Origin: Vespula vulgaris
Taxonomy: Eukaryota > Arthropoda > Insecta > Hymenoptera > Vespidae
NCBI RefSeq assembly: GCF_905475345.1
Contig: NW_026114518.1
Location: forward strand, 62,001 to 126,000
Reading direction: 5' to 3'
DNA: 64,000 bases
Made by a program: the position numbers and the translations under genes
Shown: in pieces, positions 38,720-51,764 of the stretch
How positions within the stretch are numbered: the first letter of the stretch is position 1
Layout of the letters: each line of letters opens with the position of its first letter
Notes under the pieces: generated by a model
What the model saw: the letters and a program-made list of their open reading frames with translations, nothing else
What the model was told of the DNA's origin: nothing
Databases searched by the model: none

Positions 38720-41700
38720 GATCTGACCAATAGGAGCCGAGTTACAACGGTTTAAATGGAACAAAGGAAAATAATCTTTCTTTAACAATTTTTTTCTCCA
38801 AAACTATAGCACCTACAACAACCGGACAGGGGTCATTGGAAGGCGCTCCTCGCGCACTACACGGCCATATTTTGTTCATCCAGATCTGACCAATAGGAGC
38901 CGAGTTACAACGGTTTAAATGGAACAAAGGAAAATAATCTTTCTTTAACAATTTTTTTCTCCAAAACTATAGCACCTAGATCAACCGGACAGGGGTCATT
39001 GGAAGGCGCTCCTCGCGCGATACACGGCCATATTTTGTTCATCCAGATCTGACCAATAGGAGCCGAGTTATAACGGTTTAAAGGGAACAAAGGAAAAAAA
39101 AATTCTCTTTAACAATTTTTTCCTCCGAAACTGTAGCACCTAGAACAACCGTAGCGAGGGCATTGGAAAGGGCTCGTCGCCTCCTACACGGCCATATTTT
39201 TTTCATCCAGATCTGACCGATAGGAGCCGAGTTACAACGGTTTAAATGGAACAAAGGAAAATAATCTTTCTTTAACAATTTTTTTCTCCAAAACTATAGC
39301 ACCTAGATCAACCGGACAGCGGTCATTGGAAGGCGCTCCTCGCGCAATACACGGCCATATTTTGTTCATCCAGATCTGACCAATAGGAGCCGAGTTATAG
39401 CGGTTTAAATGGAACAAAGGAGAAAAAAATTTTTCTTTAACAATTTTTTCCTAGGAAACTGTAGCACCTAGAACAACCGGAGCGAGGACATTGGAAAGGA
39501 CTCGTCGCGCCGTACACGCCCATATTTTTTTCATCCAGATCTGACCAATAGGAGCCGAGTTACTACGGTTTAAATGGAACAAAGGAAAATAATCTTTCTT
39601 TAACAATTTTTTTCTCCGAAACCGTAGCCCCTAGAAAAACCGGAGCGAGGGCATTGGAAAGGGCTCGTCGCCTCCTACACGGCCATATTTTTTTCATCCA
39701 GAGCTGACCAATAGGAGCCGAGTTACAACGGTTTAAATGGAACAATGGAAAATAATCTTTCTTTAACAATTTTTTTCTCCAAAACTATAGCACCTAGAAC
39801 AACCGGACAGGGGTCATTGGAAGGCGCTCCTCGCGCCCTGCACGGCCATATTTTGTTCATCCAGATCTGACTAATAGGAGCCGAGTTATAACGGTTTAAA
39901 TGGAACAAAGGAAAAAAAATTTTTCTTTAACAATTTTTTTCTCCGAAACTGTGGCACCTAGAACAACCAGAGCGAGGGCATTGGAAAGGGCTCGTCGCCT
40001 CCTACACGGCCATATTTTTTTCATCCAGATCTGACCAATAGGAGCCGAGTTACAACGGTTTAAATGGAACAAAGGAAAATAATCTTTCTTTAACAATTTT
40101 TTTCTCCAAAACTATAGCACCTACAACAACCGGACAGGGGTCATTGGAAGGCGCTCCTCGCGCACTACACGGCCATATTTTGTTCATCCAGATCTGACCA
40201 ATAGGAGCCGAATTATAACGGTTTAAAGGGAACAAAGGAAAAAAAATTTTCCTTTAACAATTTTTTTCTCCGAAACTATAGCACCTAGAACAACGGAAGT
40301 GAGGGCATTGGAAAGGGCTCGTCGCGCCGTACACGCCCATATTTTTTTCATCCAGATCTGACCAATAGGAGCCGAGTTATAGCGGTTTAAAGGAACAAAG
40401 GAAAAAAAAATTTTTCTTTCACAATTTTTCTCTCCGAAACTATAGCACCTAGAACAACCGTAGGGAGGGCATTGGAAAGGGCTCGTCGCCTCCTACAAGG
40501 CCATATTTTTTTCTTCCAGATCTGACCAATAGGAGCCGAGTTACAACGGTTTAAATGGAACAAAGGAAAATAATCTTTCTTTAACAATTTTTTTCTCCAA
40601 AACTATAGCACCTACAACAACCGGACAGGGGTCATTGGAAGGCGCTCCTCGCGCACTACACGGCCATATTTTGTTCATCCAGATCTGACCAATAGGAGCC
40701 GAATTATAACGGTTTAAAGGGTACAAAGGAAAAAAAATTTTCCTTTAACAATTTTTTTCTCCAAAACTATAGCACCTAGATCAACCGGACAGGGGTCATT
40801 GGAAGGCGCTCCTCGCGCAATACACGGCCATATTTTGTTCATCCAGATCTGACCAATAGGATCCGAGTTATAGCGGTTTAAATGGAACAAAGGAGAAAAA
40901 AATTTTTCTTTAACAATTTTTTCCTAGGAAACTGTAGCACCTAGAACAACCGGAGCGAGGACATTGGAAAGGACTCGTCGCGCCGTACACGCCCATATTT
41001 TTTTCATCCAGATCTGACCAATAGGAGCCGAGTTACAACGGTTTAAATGGAACAAAGGAAAATAATCTTTCTTTAACAATTTTTTTCTCCAAAACTATAG
41101 CACCTACAACAACCGGACAGGGGTCATTGGAAGGCGCTCCTCGCGCACTACACGGCCATATTTTGTTCATCCAGATCTGACCAATAGGAGCCGAGTTACA
41201 ACGGTTTAAATGGAACAAAGGAAAATAATCTTTCTTTAACAATTTTTTTCTCCAAAACTATAGCACCTAGATCAACCGGACAGGGGTCATTGGAAGGCGC
41301 TCCTCGCGCGATACACGGCCATATTTTGTTCATCCAGATCTGACCAATAGGAGCCGAGTTATAACGGTTTAAAGGGAACAAAGGAAAAAAAAATTCTCTT
41401 TAACAATTTTTTCCTCCGAAACTGTAGCACCTAGAACAACCGTAGCGAGGGCATTGGAAAGGGCTCGTCGCCTCCTACACGGCCATATTTTTTTCATCCA
41501 GATCTGACCGATAGGAGCCGAGTTACAACGGTTTAAATGGAACAAAGGAAAATAATCTTTCTTTAACAATTTTTTTCTCCAAAACTATAGCACCTAGATC
41601 AACCGGACAGCGGTCATTGGAAGGCGCTCCTCGCGCAATACACGGCCATATTTTGTTCATCCAGATCTGACCAATAGGAGCCGAGTTATAGCGGTTTAAA

Positions 41701-42755
41701 TGGAACAAAGGAGAAAAAAATTTTTCTTTAACAATTTTTTCCTAGGAAACTGTAGCACCTAGAACAACCGGAGCGAGGACATTGGAAAGGACTCGTCGCG
41801 CCGTACACGCCCATATTTTTTTCATCCAGATCTGACCAATAGGAGCCGAGTTACTACGGTTTAAATGGAACAAAGGAAAATAATCTTTCTTTAACAATTT
41901 TTTTCTCCGAAACCGTAGCCCCTAGAAAAACCGGAGCGAGGGCATTGGAAAGGGCTCGTCGCCTCCTACACGGCCATATTTTTTTCATCCAGAGCTGACC
42001 AATAGGAGCCGAGTTACAACGGTTTAAATGGAACAATGGAAAATAATCTTTCTTTAACAATTTTTTTCTCCAAAACTATAGCACCTAGAACAACCGGACA
42101 GGGGTCATTGGAAGGCGCTCCTCGCGCCCTGCACGGCCATATTTTGTTCATCCAGATCTGACTAATAGGAGCCGAGTTATAACGGTTTAAATGGAACAAA
42201 GGAAAAAAAATTTTTCTTTAACAATTTTTTTCTCCGAAACTGTGGCACCTAGAACAACCAGAGCGAGGGCATTGGAAAGGGCTCGTCGCCTCCTACACGG
42301 CCATATTTTTTTCATCCAGATCTGACCAATAGGAGCCGAGTTACAACGGTTTAAATGGAACAAAGGAAAATAATCTTTCTTTAACAATTTTTTTCTCCAA
42401 AACTATAGCACCTACAACAACCGGACAGGGGTCATTGGAAGGCGCTCCTCGCGCACTACACGGCCATATTTTGTTCATCCAGATCTGACCAATAGGAGCC
42501 GAATTATAACGGTTTAAAGGGAACAAAGGAAAAAAAATTTTCCTTTAACAATTTTTTTCTCCGAAACTATAGCACCTAGAACAACGGAAGTGAGGGCATT
42601 GGAAAGGGCTCGTCGCGCCGTACACGCCCATATTTTTTTCATCCAGATCTGACCAATAGGAGCCGAGTTATAGCGGTTTAAAGGAACAAAGGAAAAAAAA
42701 ATTTTTCTTTCACAATTTTTCTCTCCGAAACTATAGCACCTAGAACAACCGTAGC
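38720..42755. repeat. 14-monomer tandem duplication (offset 2291 bp)
   Basis: About 38720-40460 reappears at about 41011-42755. GACCGATAGG, GGACAGCGGTC, GAGTTATAGCGG, GCCCTGCACGG, CTGACTAATAGG, GAAGTGAGGG and TTTAAAGGAACAAAGG recur at a constant 2291 bp. The first copy then has GTAGGGAGGG and CTACAAGGCC, while the second has GTAGCGAGGG and CTACACGGCC. The same pair is found again 13102 bp to the right (51.84-54.13 and 54.13-55.9 kb), so this duplication came before the 13-kb one. Confidence 0.83.
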
Positions 42756-44250
42756 GAGGGCATTGGAAAGGGCTCGTCGCCTCCTACACGGCCATATTTT
42801 TTTCATCCAGATCTGACCAATAGTAGCCGAGTTACAACGGTTTAAATGGAACAAAGGAAAATAATCTTTCTTTAACAATTTTTTTCTCCAAAACTATAGC
42901 ACCTAGATCAACCGGACAGGGGTCATTGGAAGGCGCTCCTCGCGCAATACACGGCCATATTTTGTTCATCCAGATCTGACCAATAGGAGCCGAGTTATAA
43001 CGGTTTAAAGGGAACAGAGGAAAAAAAATTTTTCTTTAACAATTTTTTCCTCCGAAACTGTAGCACCTAGAACAACCGGAGCGAGGGAACTGGAAAGGGC
43101 TCGTCGCCTCCTACACGGTCATATTTTTTTCATCCAGATCTGACCAATAGGAGCCGAGTAACAACGGTTTAAATGGAACAAAGGAAAAAAAATTTTTTTT
43201 TAACAAGTTTTTTCTCCGAAACTGTGGCACCTAGAACAACCGGAGCGAGGGCATTGGAAAGGGCTCGTCGCGCCCTACACGCCCATATTTTTTTCATCCA
43301 GATCTGACCAATAGCAGCCGAGTTATAACGGTTTAAATGGAACAAACGAAAAAAAAATTTTTCTTTAACAATTTTTTCCTAGGAAACTGTAGCACCTAGA
43401 ACAACCGGAGCGAGGGCATTGGAAAGGACTCGTCGCGCCGTACACGCCCATATTTTTTTCATCCAGATCTGACCAATAGGAGCCGAGTTACAACGGTTTA
43501 AATGGAACAAAGGAAAATAATCTTTCTTTAACAATTTTTTTCTCCGAAACCGTGGCCCCTAGAACAACCGGAGCGAGGGCATTGGAAAGGGCTCGTCGCC
43601 TCCTACACGGCCATATTTTTTTCATCCAGATCTGACCAATAGGAGCCGAGTTACAACGGTTTAAATGGAACAAAGGAAAATAATCTTTCTTTAACAATTT
43701 TTTTCTCCAAAACTATAGCACCTACAACAACCGGACAGGGGTCATTGGAAGGCGCTCCTCGCGCACTACACGGCCATATTTTGTTCATCCAGATCTGACC
43801 AATAGGAGCCGAATTATAACGGTTTAAAGGGTACAAAGGAAAAAAAATTTTCCTTTAACAATTTTTTTCTCCGAAACTATAGCACCTAGAACAACGGAAG
43901 CGAGGGCATTGGAAAGGGCTCGTCGCGCCGTACACGCCCATATTTTTCTCATCCAGATCTGACCAATAGGAGCCGAGTTATAACGGTTTAAAGGGAACAA
44001 AGGAAAAAAAAATTTTTCTTTCACAATTTTTCTCTCCGAAACTATAGCACCTAGAACAACCGTAGCGAGGGCATTGGAAAGGGCTCGTCGCCTCCTACAC
44101 GGCCATATTTTTTTCATCTAGATCTGACCAATAGGAGCCGAGTTACTACGGTTTAAATGGAACAAAGGAAAATAATCTTTCTTTAACAATTTTTTTCTCC
44201 AAAACTATAGCACCTAGAACAACCGGACAGGGGTCATTGGAAGGCGCTCC

Positions 44251-44884
44251 TCACGCACTACCCGGCCATATTATGTCCATCCAGATCTGACCAATAGGAG
44301 CAGAGTTATAACGGTATAAAGGGAACATTGGAAAAAAAAATTTTTCTTTAACAATTTTTTTCTCCGAAACTATAGCACCTAGAACAACCGGAGCGAGGGA
44401 ATTGGAAAGTGCACGTCGCCTCCTACAGGCGCATATTTTTTTCATCCAGATCTGACCAATAGGAGCCGAGTTATAACGGTTTAAAGGGAACAAAGGAAAC
44501 AAAAATTTTTCTTTAACAATTTTTTCCTCCGAAACTGTAGCACTTAGAACAACCGGAGAGAGGGCATTGGAAAGGACTCGTCGCCTCCTACACGCCCATA
44601 TTTTTTTCATCCACATCTGACCAATAGGAGCCGAGTTACAACGGTTTAAATGGAACAAAGGAAAAAAAATTTTTTTTTAAAGATTTTTCTCACCGAAACT
44701 GTGGCACCTAGAACAACCGGAGCGAGGGCATTGGAAAGGACTCGTCGCGCCGTACACGCCCATATTTTTTTCATCCAGATCTGACCAACTGGAGCCGAGT
44801 TATAACGGTTTAAAGGGAACAAAGGAAAAAAAAATTTTTTTAAATAATTTTTCTCTCCGAAACTATAGCACCTAGAACAACCGT
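44251..44884. repeat. Marker cassette, copy 8
   Basis: Same order as copy 6, offset 10154 bp, with GTCCATCC and TTTCTCACCG. It has a private CACTACCCGG near 44265 and ends with ACAACCGTAGCG, where most copies have ACAAACGTAGCG. Confidence 0.83.
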
Positions 44885-47800
44885 AGCGAGGGCATTGGAA
44901 AGGGCTCGTCGCCTCCTACACGGCCATATTTTTTTCATCCAGATCTGACCAATAGGAGCCGAGTTACAACGGTTTAAATGGAACAAAGGAAAATAATCTT
45001 TCTTTAACAATTTTTTTCTCCAAAACTATAGCACCTACAACAACCGGACAGGGGTCATTGGAAGGCGCTCCTCGCGCACTACACGGCCATATTTTGTTCA
45101 TCCAGATCTGACCAATAGGAGGCGAGTTACAACGGTTTAAATGGAACAAAGGAAAATAATCTTTCTTTAACAATTTTTTTCTCCAAAACTATAGCACCTA
45201 GATCAACCGGACAGGGGTCATTGGAAGGCGCTCCTCGCGCGATACACGGCCATATTTTGTTCATCCAGATCTGACCAATAGGAGCCGAGTTATAACGGTT
45301 TAAAGGGAACAAAGGAAAAAAAAATTCTCTTTAACAATTTTTCCCTCCGAAACTGTAGCACCTAGAACAACCGTAGCGAGGGCATTGGAAAGGGCTCGTC
45401 GCCTCCTACACGGCCATATTTTTTTCATCCAGATCTGACCGATAGGAGCCGAGTTACAACGGTTTAAATGGAACAAAGGAAAATAATCTTTCTTTAACAA
45501 TTTTTTTCTCCAAAACTATAGCACCTAGATCAACCGGACAGCGGTCATTGGAAGGCGCTCCTCGCGCAATACACGGCCATATTTTGTTCATCCAGATCTG
45601 ACCAATAGGAGCCGAGTTATAGCGGTTTAAATGGAACAAAGGAGAAAAAAATTTTTCTTTAACAATTTTTTCCTAGGAAACTGTAGCACCTAGAACAACC
45701 GGAGCGAGGACATTGGAAAGGACTCGTCGCGCCGTACACGCCCATATTTCTTTCATCCAGATCTGACCAATAGGAGCCGAGTTACTACGGTTTAAATGGA
45801 ACAAAGGAAAATAATCTTTCTTTAACAATTTTTTTCTCCGAAACCGTAGCCCCTAGAAAAACCGGAGCGAGGGCATTGGAAAGGGCTCGTCGCCTCCTAC
45901 ACGGCCATATTTTTTTCATCCAGAGCTGACCAATAGGAGCCGAGTTACAACGGTTTAAATGGAACAATGGAAAATAATCTTTCTTTAACAATTTTTTTCT
46001 CCAAAACTATAGCACCTAGAACAACCGGACAGGGGTCATTGGAAGGCGCTCCTCGCGCCCTGCACGGCCATATTTTGTTCATCCAGATCTGACTAATAGG
46101 AGCCGAGTTATAACGGTTTAAATGGAACAAAGGAAAAAAAATTTTTCTTTAACAATTTTTTTCTCCGAAACTGTGGCACCTAGAACAACCAGAGCGAGGG
46201 CATTGGAAAGGGCTCGTCGCCTCCTACACGGCCATATTTTTTTCATCCAGATCTGACCAATAGGAGCCGAGTTACAACGGTTTAAATGGAACAAAGGAAA
46301 ATAATCTTTCTTTAACAATTTTTTTCTCCAAAACTATAGCACCTACAACAACCGGACAGGGGTCATTGGAAGGCGCTCCTCGCGCACTACACGGCCATAT
46401 TTTGTTCATCCAGATCTGACCAATAGGAGCCGAATTATAACGGTTTAAAGGGAACAAAGGAAAAAAAATTTTCCTTTAACAATTTTTTTCTCCGAAACTA
46501 TAGCACCTAGAACAACGGAAGTGAGGGCATTGGAAAGGGCTCGTCGCGCCGTACACGCCCATATTTTTTTCATCCAGATCTGACCAATAGGAGCCGAGTT
46601 ATAGCGGTTTAAAGGAACAAAGGAAAAAAAAATTTTTCTTTCACAATTTTTCTCTCCGAAACTATAGCACCTAGAACAACCGTAGCGAGGGCATTGGAAA
46701 GGGCTCGTCGCCTCCTACAAGGCCATATTTTTTTCTTCCAGATCTGACCAATAGGAGCCGAGTTACAACGGTTTAAATGGAACAAAGGAAAATAATCTTT
46801 CTTTAACAATTTTTTTCTCCAAAACTATAGCACCTACAACAACCGGACAGGGGTCATTGGAAGGCGCTCCTCGCGCACTACACGGCCATATTTTGTTCAT
46901 CCTGATCTGACCAATAGGAGCCGAATTATAACGGTTTAAAGGGTACAAAGGAAAAAAAATTTTCCTTTAACAATTTTTTTCTCCAAAACTATAGCACCTA
47001 GATCAACCGGACAGGGGTCATTGGAAGGCGCTCCTCGTGCAATACACGGCCATATTTTGTTCATCCAGATCTGACCAATAGGATCCGAGTTATAGCGGTT
47101 TAAATGGAACAAAGGAGAAAAAAATTTTTCTTTAACAATTTTTTCCTAGGAAACTGTAGCACCTAGAACAACCGGAGCGAGGACATTGGAAAGGACTCGT
47201 CGCGCCGTACACGCCCATATTTTTTTCATCCAGATCTGACCAATAGGAGCCGAGTTACAACGGTTTAAATGGAACAAAGGAAAATAATCTTTCTTTAACA
47301 ATTTTTTTCTCCGAAACCGTGGCCCCTAGAAAAACCGGAGCGAGGGCATTGGAAAGGGCTCGTCGCCTCCTACACGGCCATATTTTTTTGATCCAGAGCT
47401 GACCAATAGGAGCCGAGTTATAACGGTTTAAATGGAACAAAGGAAAAAAAATTTTTCTTTAACAATTTTTTTCTCCGAAACTGTGGCACCTAGAACAACC
47501 AGAGCGAGGGCATTGGAAAGGGCTCGTCGCCTCCTACACGGCCATATTTTTTTCATCCAGATCTGACCAATAGGAGCCGAGTTACAACGGTTTAAATGGA
47601 ACAAAGGAAAATAATCTTTCTTTAACAATTTTTTTCTCCAAAACTATAGCACCTACAACAACCGGACAGGGGTCATTGGAAGGCGCTCCTCGCGCACTAC
47701 ACGGCCATATTTTGTTCATCCAGATCTGACCAATAGGAGCCGAACTATAACGGTTTAAATGGTACAAAGGAAAAAAAAATTTTCCTTTAACAATTTTTTT

Positions 47801-48510
47801 CTCCGAAACTATAGCACCTAGAACAACCGAAGCGAGGGCATTGGAAAGGGCTCGTCGCGCCGTACACGCCCATATTTTTTTCATCCAGATCTGACCAATA
47901 GGAGCCGAGTTATAACGGTTTAAAGGGAACAAAGGAAAAAAAAATTTTTCTTTAACAATTTTTTCCTCCGAAACTGTGGCATCTAGAACAACTGGACCGA
48001 TGTCATTGGAAAGGGCTCGTCGCGCCCTACGCGCCCATATTTTTTTCATCCAGATCTGACCAATAGGAGCCGAGTTACAACGGTTTAAATGGAACAAAGG
48101 AAAATAATCTTTCTTTAACAATTTTTTTCTCCGAAACTGCGGCACCTAGAACAACCAGAGCAAGGGCATTGGAAAGGGCTCGTCGCGCAATACACGGCCA
48201 TATTTTGTTCATCCAGATCTGACCAATAGGAGCCGAGTTATAACGGTTTAAAGGGAACAATGGAAAAAAAAATTTTTCTTTCACAATTTTTCTCTCCGAA
48301 ACTATAGCACCTAGAACAACCGTAGCGAGGGCATTGGAAAGGGCTCGTCGCCTCCTACACGGCCATATTTTTTTCATCTAGATCTGACCAATAGGAGCCG
48401 AGTTACTACGGTTTAAATGGAACAAAGGAAAATAATCTTTCTTTAACAATTTTTTTCTCCAAAACTATAGCACCTAGAACAACCGGACAGGGGTCATTGG
48501 AAGGCGCTCC

Positions 48511-49144
48511 TCACGCACTACACGGCCATATTATGTTCATCCAGATCTGACCAATAGGAGCAGAGTTATAACGGTATAAAGGGAACATTGGAAAAAAAAA
48601 TTTTTCTTTAACAATTTTTTTCTCCGAAACTATAGCACCTAGAACAACCGGAGCGAGGGAATTGGAAAGTGCACGTCGCCTCCTACAGGCGCATATTTTT
48701 TTCATCCAGATCTGACCAATAGGAGCCGAGTTATAACGGTTTAAAGGGAACAAAGGAAACAAAAATTTTTCTTTAACAATTTTTTCCTCCGAAACTGTAG
48801 CACTTAGAACAACCGGAGAGAGGGCATTGGAAAGGACTCGTCGCCTCCTACACGCCCATATTTTTTTCATCCACATCTGACCAATAGGAGCCGAGTTACA
48901 ACGGTTTAAATGGAACAAAGGAAAAAAAATTTTTCTTTAAAGATTTTTCTCTCCGAAACTGTGGCACCTAGAACAACCGGAGCGAGGGCATTGGAAAGGA
49001 CTCGTCGCGCCGTACACGCCCATATTTTTTTCATCCAGATCTGACCAACTGGAGCCGAGTTATAACGGTTTAAAGGGAACAAAGGAAAAAAAAATTTTTT
49101 TAAATAATTTTTCTCTCCGAAACTATAGCACCTAGAACAAACGT
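48511..49144. repeat. Marker cassette, copy 9
   Basis: Same variant order, 26 monomers after copy 8, with GTTCATCC and TTTCTCTCCG. Its TTTTTCTTTAAAG near 48931 differs from the T-run form of most copies and is shared with copy 3. Confidence 0.83.
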
Positions 49145-51130
49145 AGCGAGGGCATTGGAAAGGGCTCGTCGCCTCCTACACGGCCATATTTTTTTCATCC
49201 AGATCTGACCAATAGGAGCCGAGTTACAACGGTTTAAATGGAACAAAGGAAAATAATCTTTCTTTAACAATTTTTTTCTCCAAAACTATAGCACCTACAA
49301 CAACCGGACAGGGGTCATTGGAAGGCGCTCCTCGCGCACTACACGGCCATATTTTGTTCATCCAGATCTGACCAATAGGAGCCGAGTTACAACGGTTTAA
49401 ATGGAACAAAGGAAAATAATCTTTCTTTAACAATTTTTTTCTCCAAAACTATAGCACCTAGATCAACCGGACAGGGGTCATTGGAAGGCGCTCCTCGCGC
49501 GATACACGGCCATATTTTGTTCATCCAGATCTGACCAATAGGAGCCGAGTTATAACGGTTTAAAGGGAACAAAGGAAAAAAAAATTCTCTTTAACAATTT
49601 TTTCCTCCGAAACTGTAGCACCTAGAACAACCGTAGCGAGGGCATTGGAAAGGGCTCGTCGCCTCCTACACGGCCATATTTTTTTCATCCAGATCTGACC
49701 GATAGGAGCCGAGTTACAACGGTTTAAATGGAACAAAGGAAAATAATCTTTCTTTAACAATTTTTTTCTCCAAAACTATAGCACCTAGATCAACCGGACA
49801 GCGGTCATTGGAAGGCGCTCCTCGCGCAATACACGGCCATATTTTGTTCATCCAGATCTGACCAATAGGAGCCGAGTTATAGCGGTTTAAATGGAACAAA
49901 GGAGAAAAAAATTTTTCTTTAACAATTTTTTCCTAGGAAACTGTAGCACCTAGAACAACCGGAGCGAGGACATTGGAAAGGACTCGTCGCGCCGTACACG
50001 CCCATATTTTTTTCATCCAGATCTGACCAATAGGAGCCGAGTTACTACGGTTTAAATGGAACAAAGGAAAATAATCTTTCTTTAACAATTTTTTTCTCCG
50101 AAACCGTAGCCCCTAGAAAAACCGGAGCGAGGGCATTGGAAAGGGCTCGTCGCCTCCTACACGGCCATATTTTTTTCATCCAGAGCTGACCAATAGGAGC
50201 CGAGTTACAACGGTTTAAATGGAACAATGGAAAATAATCTTTCTTTAACAATTTTTTTCTCCAAAACTATAGCACCTAGAACAACCGGACAGGGGTCATT
50301 GGAAGGCGCTCCTCGCGCCCTGCACGGCCATATTTTGTTCATCCAGATCTGACTAATAGGAGCCGAGTTATAACGGTTTAAATGGAACAAAGGAAAAAAA
50401 ATTTTTCTTTAACAATTTTTTTCTCCGAAACTATGGCACCTAGAACAACCAGAGCGAGGGCATTGGAAAGGGCTCGTCGCCTCCTACACGGCCATATTTT
50501 TTTCATCCAGATCTGACCAATAGGAGCCGAGTTACAACGGTTTAAATGGAACAAAGGAAAATAATCTTTCTTTAACAATTTTTTTCTCCAAAACTATAGC
50601 ACCTACAACAACCGGACAGGGGTCATTGGAAGGCGCTCCTCGCGCACTACACGGCCATATTTTGTTCATCCAGATCTGACCAATAGGAGCCGAATTATAA
50701 CGGTTTAAAGGGAACAAAGGAAAAAAAATTTTCCTTTAACAATTTTTTTCTCCGAAACTATAGCACCTAGAACAACGGAAGTGAGGGCATTGGAAAGGGC
50801 TCGTCGCGCCGTACACGCCCATATTTTTTTCATCCAGATCTGACCAATAGGAGCCGAGTTATAGCGGTTTAAAGGAACAAAGGAAAAAAAAATTTTTCTT
50901 TCACAATTTTTCTCTCCGAAACTATAGCACCTAGAACAACCGTAGGGAGGGCATTGGAAAGGGCTCGTCGCCTCCTACAAGGCCATATTTTTTTCTTCCA
51001 GATCTGACCAATAGGAGCCGAGTTACAACGGTTTAAATGGAACAAAGGAAAATAATCTTTCTTTAACAATTTTTTTCTCCAAAACTATAGCACCTAGAAC
51101 AACCGGACAGGGGTCATTGGAAGGCGCTCC

Positions 51131-51764
51131 TCACGCACTACACGGCCATATTATGTTCATCCAGATCTGACCAATAGGAGCAGAGTTATAACGGTATAAA
51201 GGGAACATTGGAAAAAAAAATTTTTCTTTAACAATTTTTTTCTCCGAAACTATAGCACCTAGAACAACCGGAGCGAGGGAATTGGAAAGTGCACGTCGCC
51301 TCCTACAGGCGCATATTTTTTTCATCCAGATCTGACCAATAGGAGCCGAGTTATAACGGTTTAAAGGGAACAAAGGAAACAAAAATTTTTCTTTAACAAT
51401 TTTTTCCTCCGAAACTGTAGCACTTAGAACAACCGGAGAGAGGGCATTGGAAAGGACTCGTCGCCTCCTACACGCCCATATTTTTTTCATCCACATCTGA
51501 CCAATAGGAGCCGAGTTACAACGGTTTAAATGGAACAAAGGAAAAAAAATTTTTTTTTAAAGATTTTTCTCTCCGAAACTGTGGCACCTAGAACAACCGG
51601 AGCGAGGGCATTGGAAAGGACTCGTCGCGCCGTACACGCCCATATTTTTTTCATCCAGATCTGACCAACTGGAGCCGAGTTATAACGGTTTAAAGGGAAC
51701 AAAGGAAAAAAAAATTTTTTTAAATAATTTTTCTCTCCGAAACTATAGCACCTAGAACAAACGT
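51131..51764. repeat. Marker cassette, copy 10
   Basis: Same variant order, 16 monomers after copy 9, within the 2620-bp tandem duplication. Its interior also matches copy 7 at 13102 bp, but with the complete 5' B unit. Confidence 0.83.

Larger units (their letters stand above)
32650..48231. repeat. 62-monomer super-repeat (offset 10154 bp)
   Basis: The segment about 32650-38077 reappears at about 42804-48231. The rare CATATTTCTTTCATC at 35588 and 45742, GTCCATCC near 34121 and 44275, CTCCTCGTGCAATAC near 36878 and 47032, TTTTGATCC near 37233 and 47387, GAACTATAACGG and the C monomer at 37822/47976 all keep the 10154-bp spacing. The copies end together at about 38077/48231, where AGGAGCAGAG in the first is AGGAGCCGAG in the second. 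A third copy lies at about 55.9-61.2 kb. Confidence 0.85.
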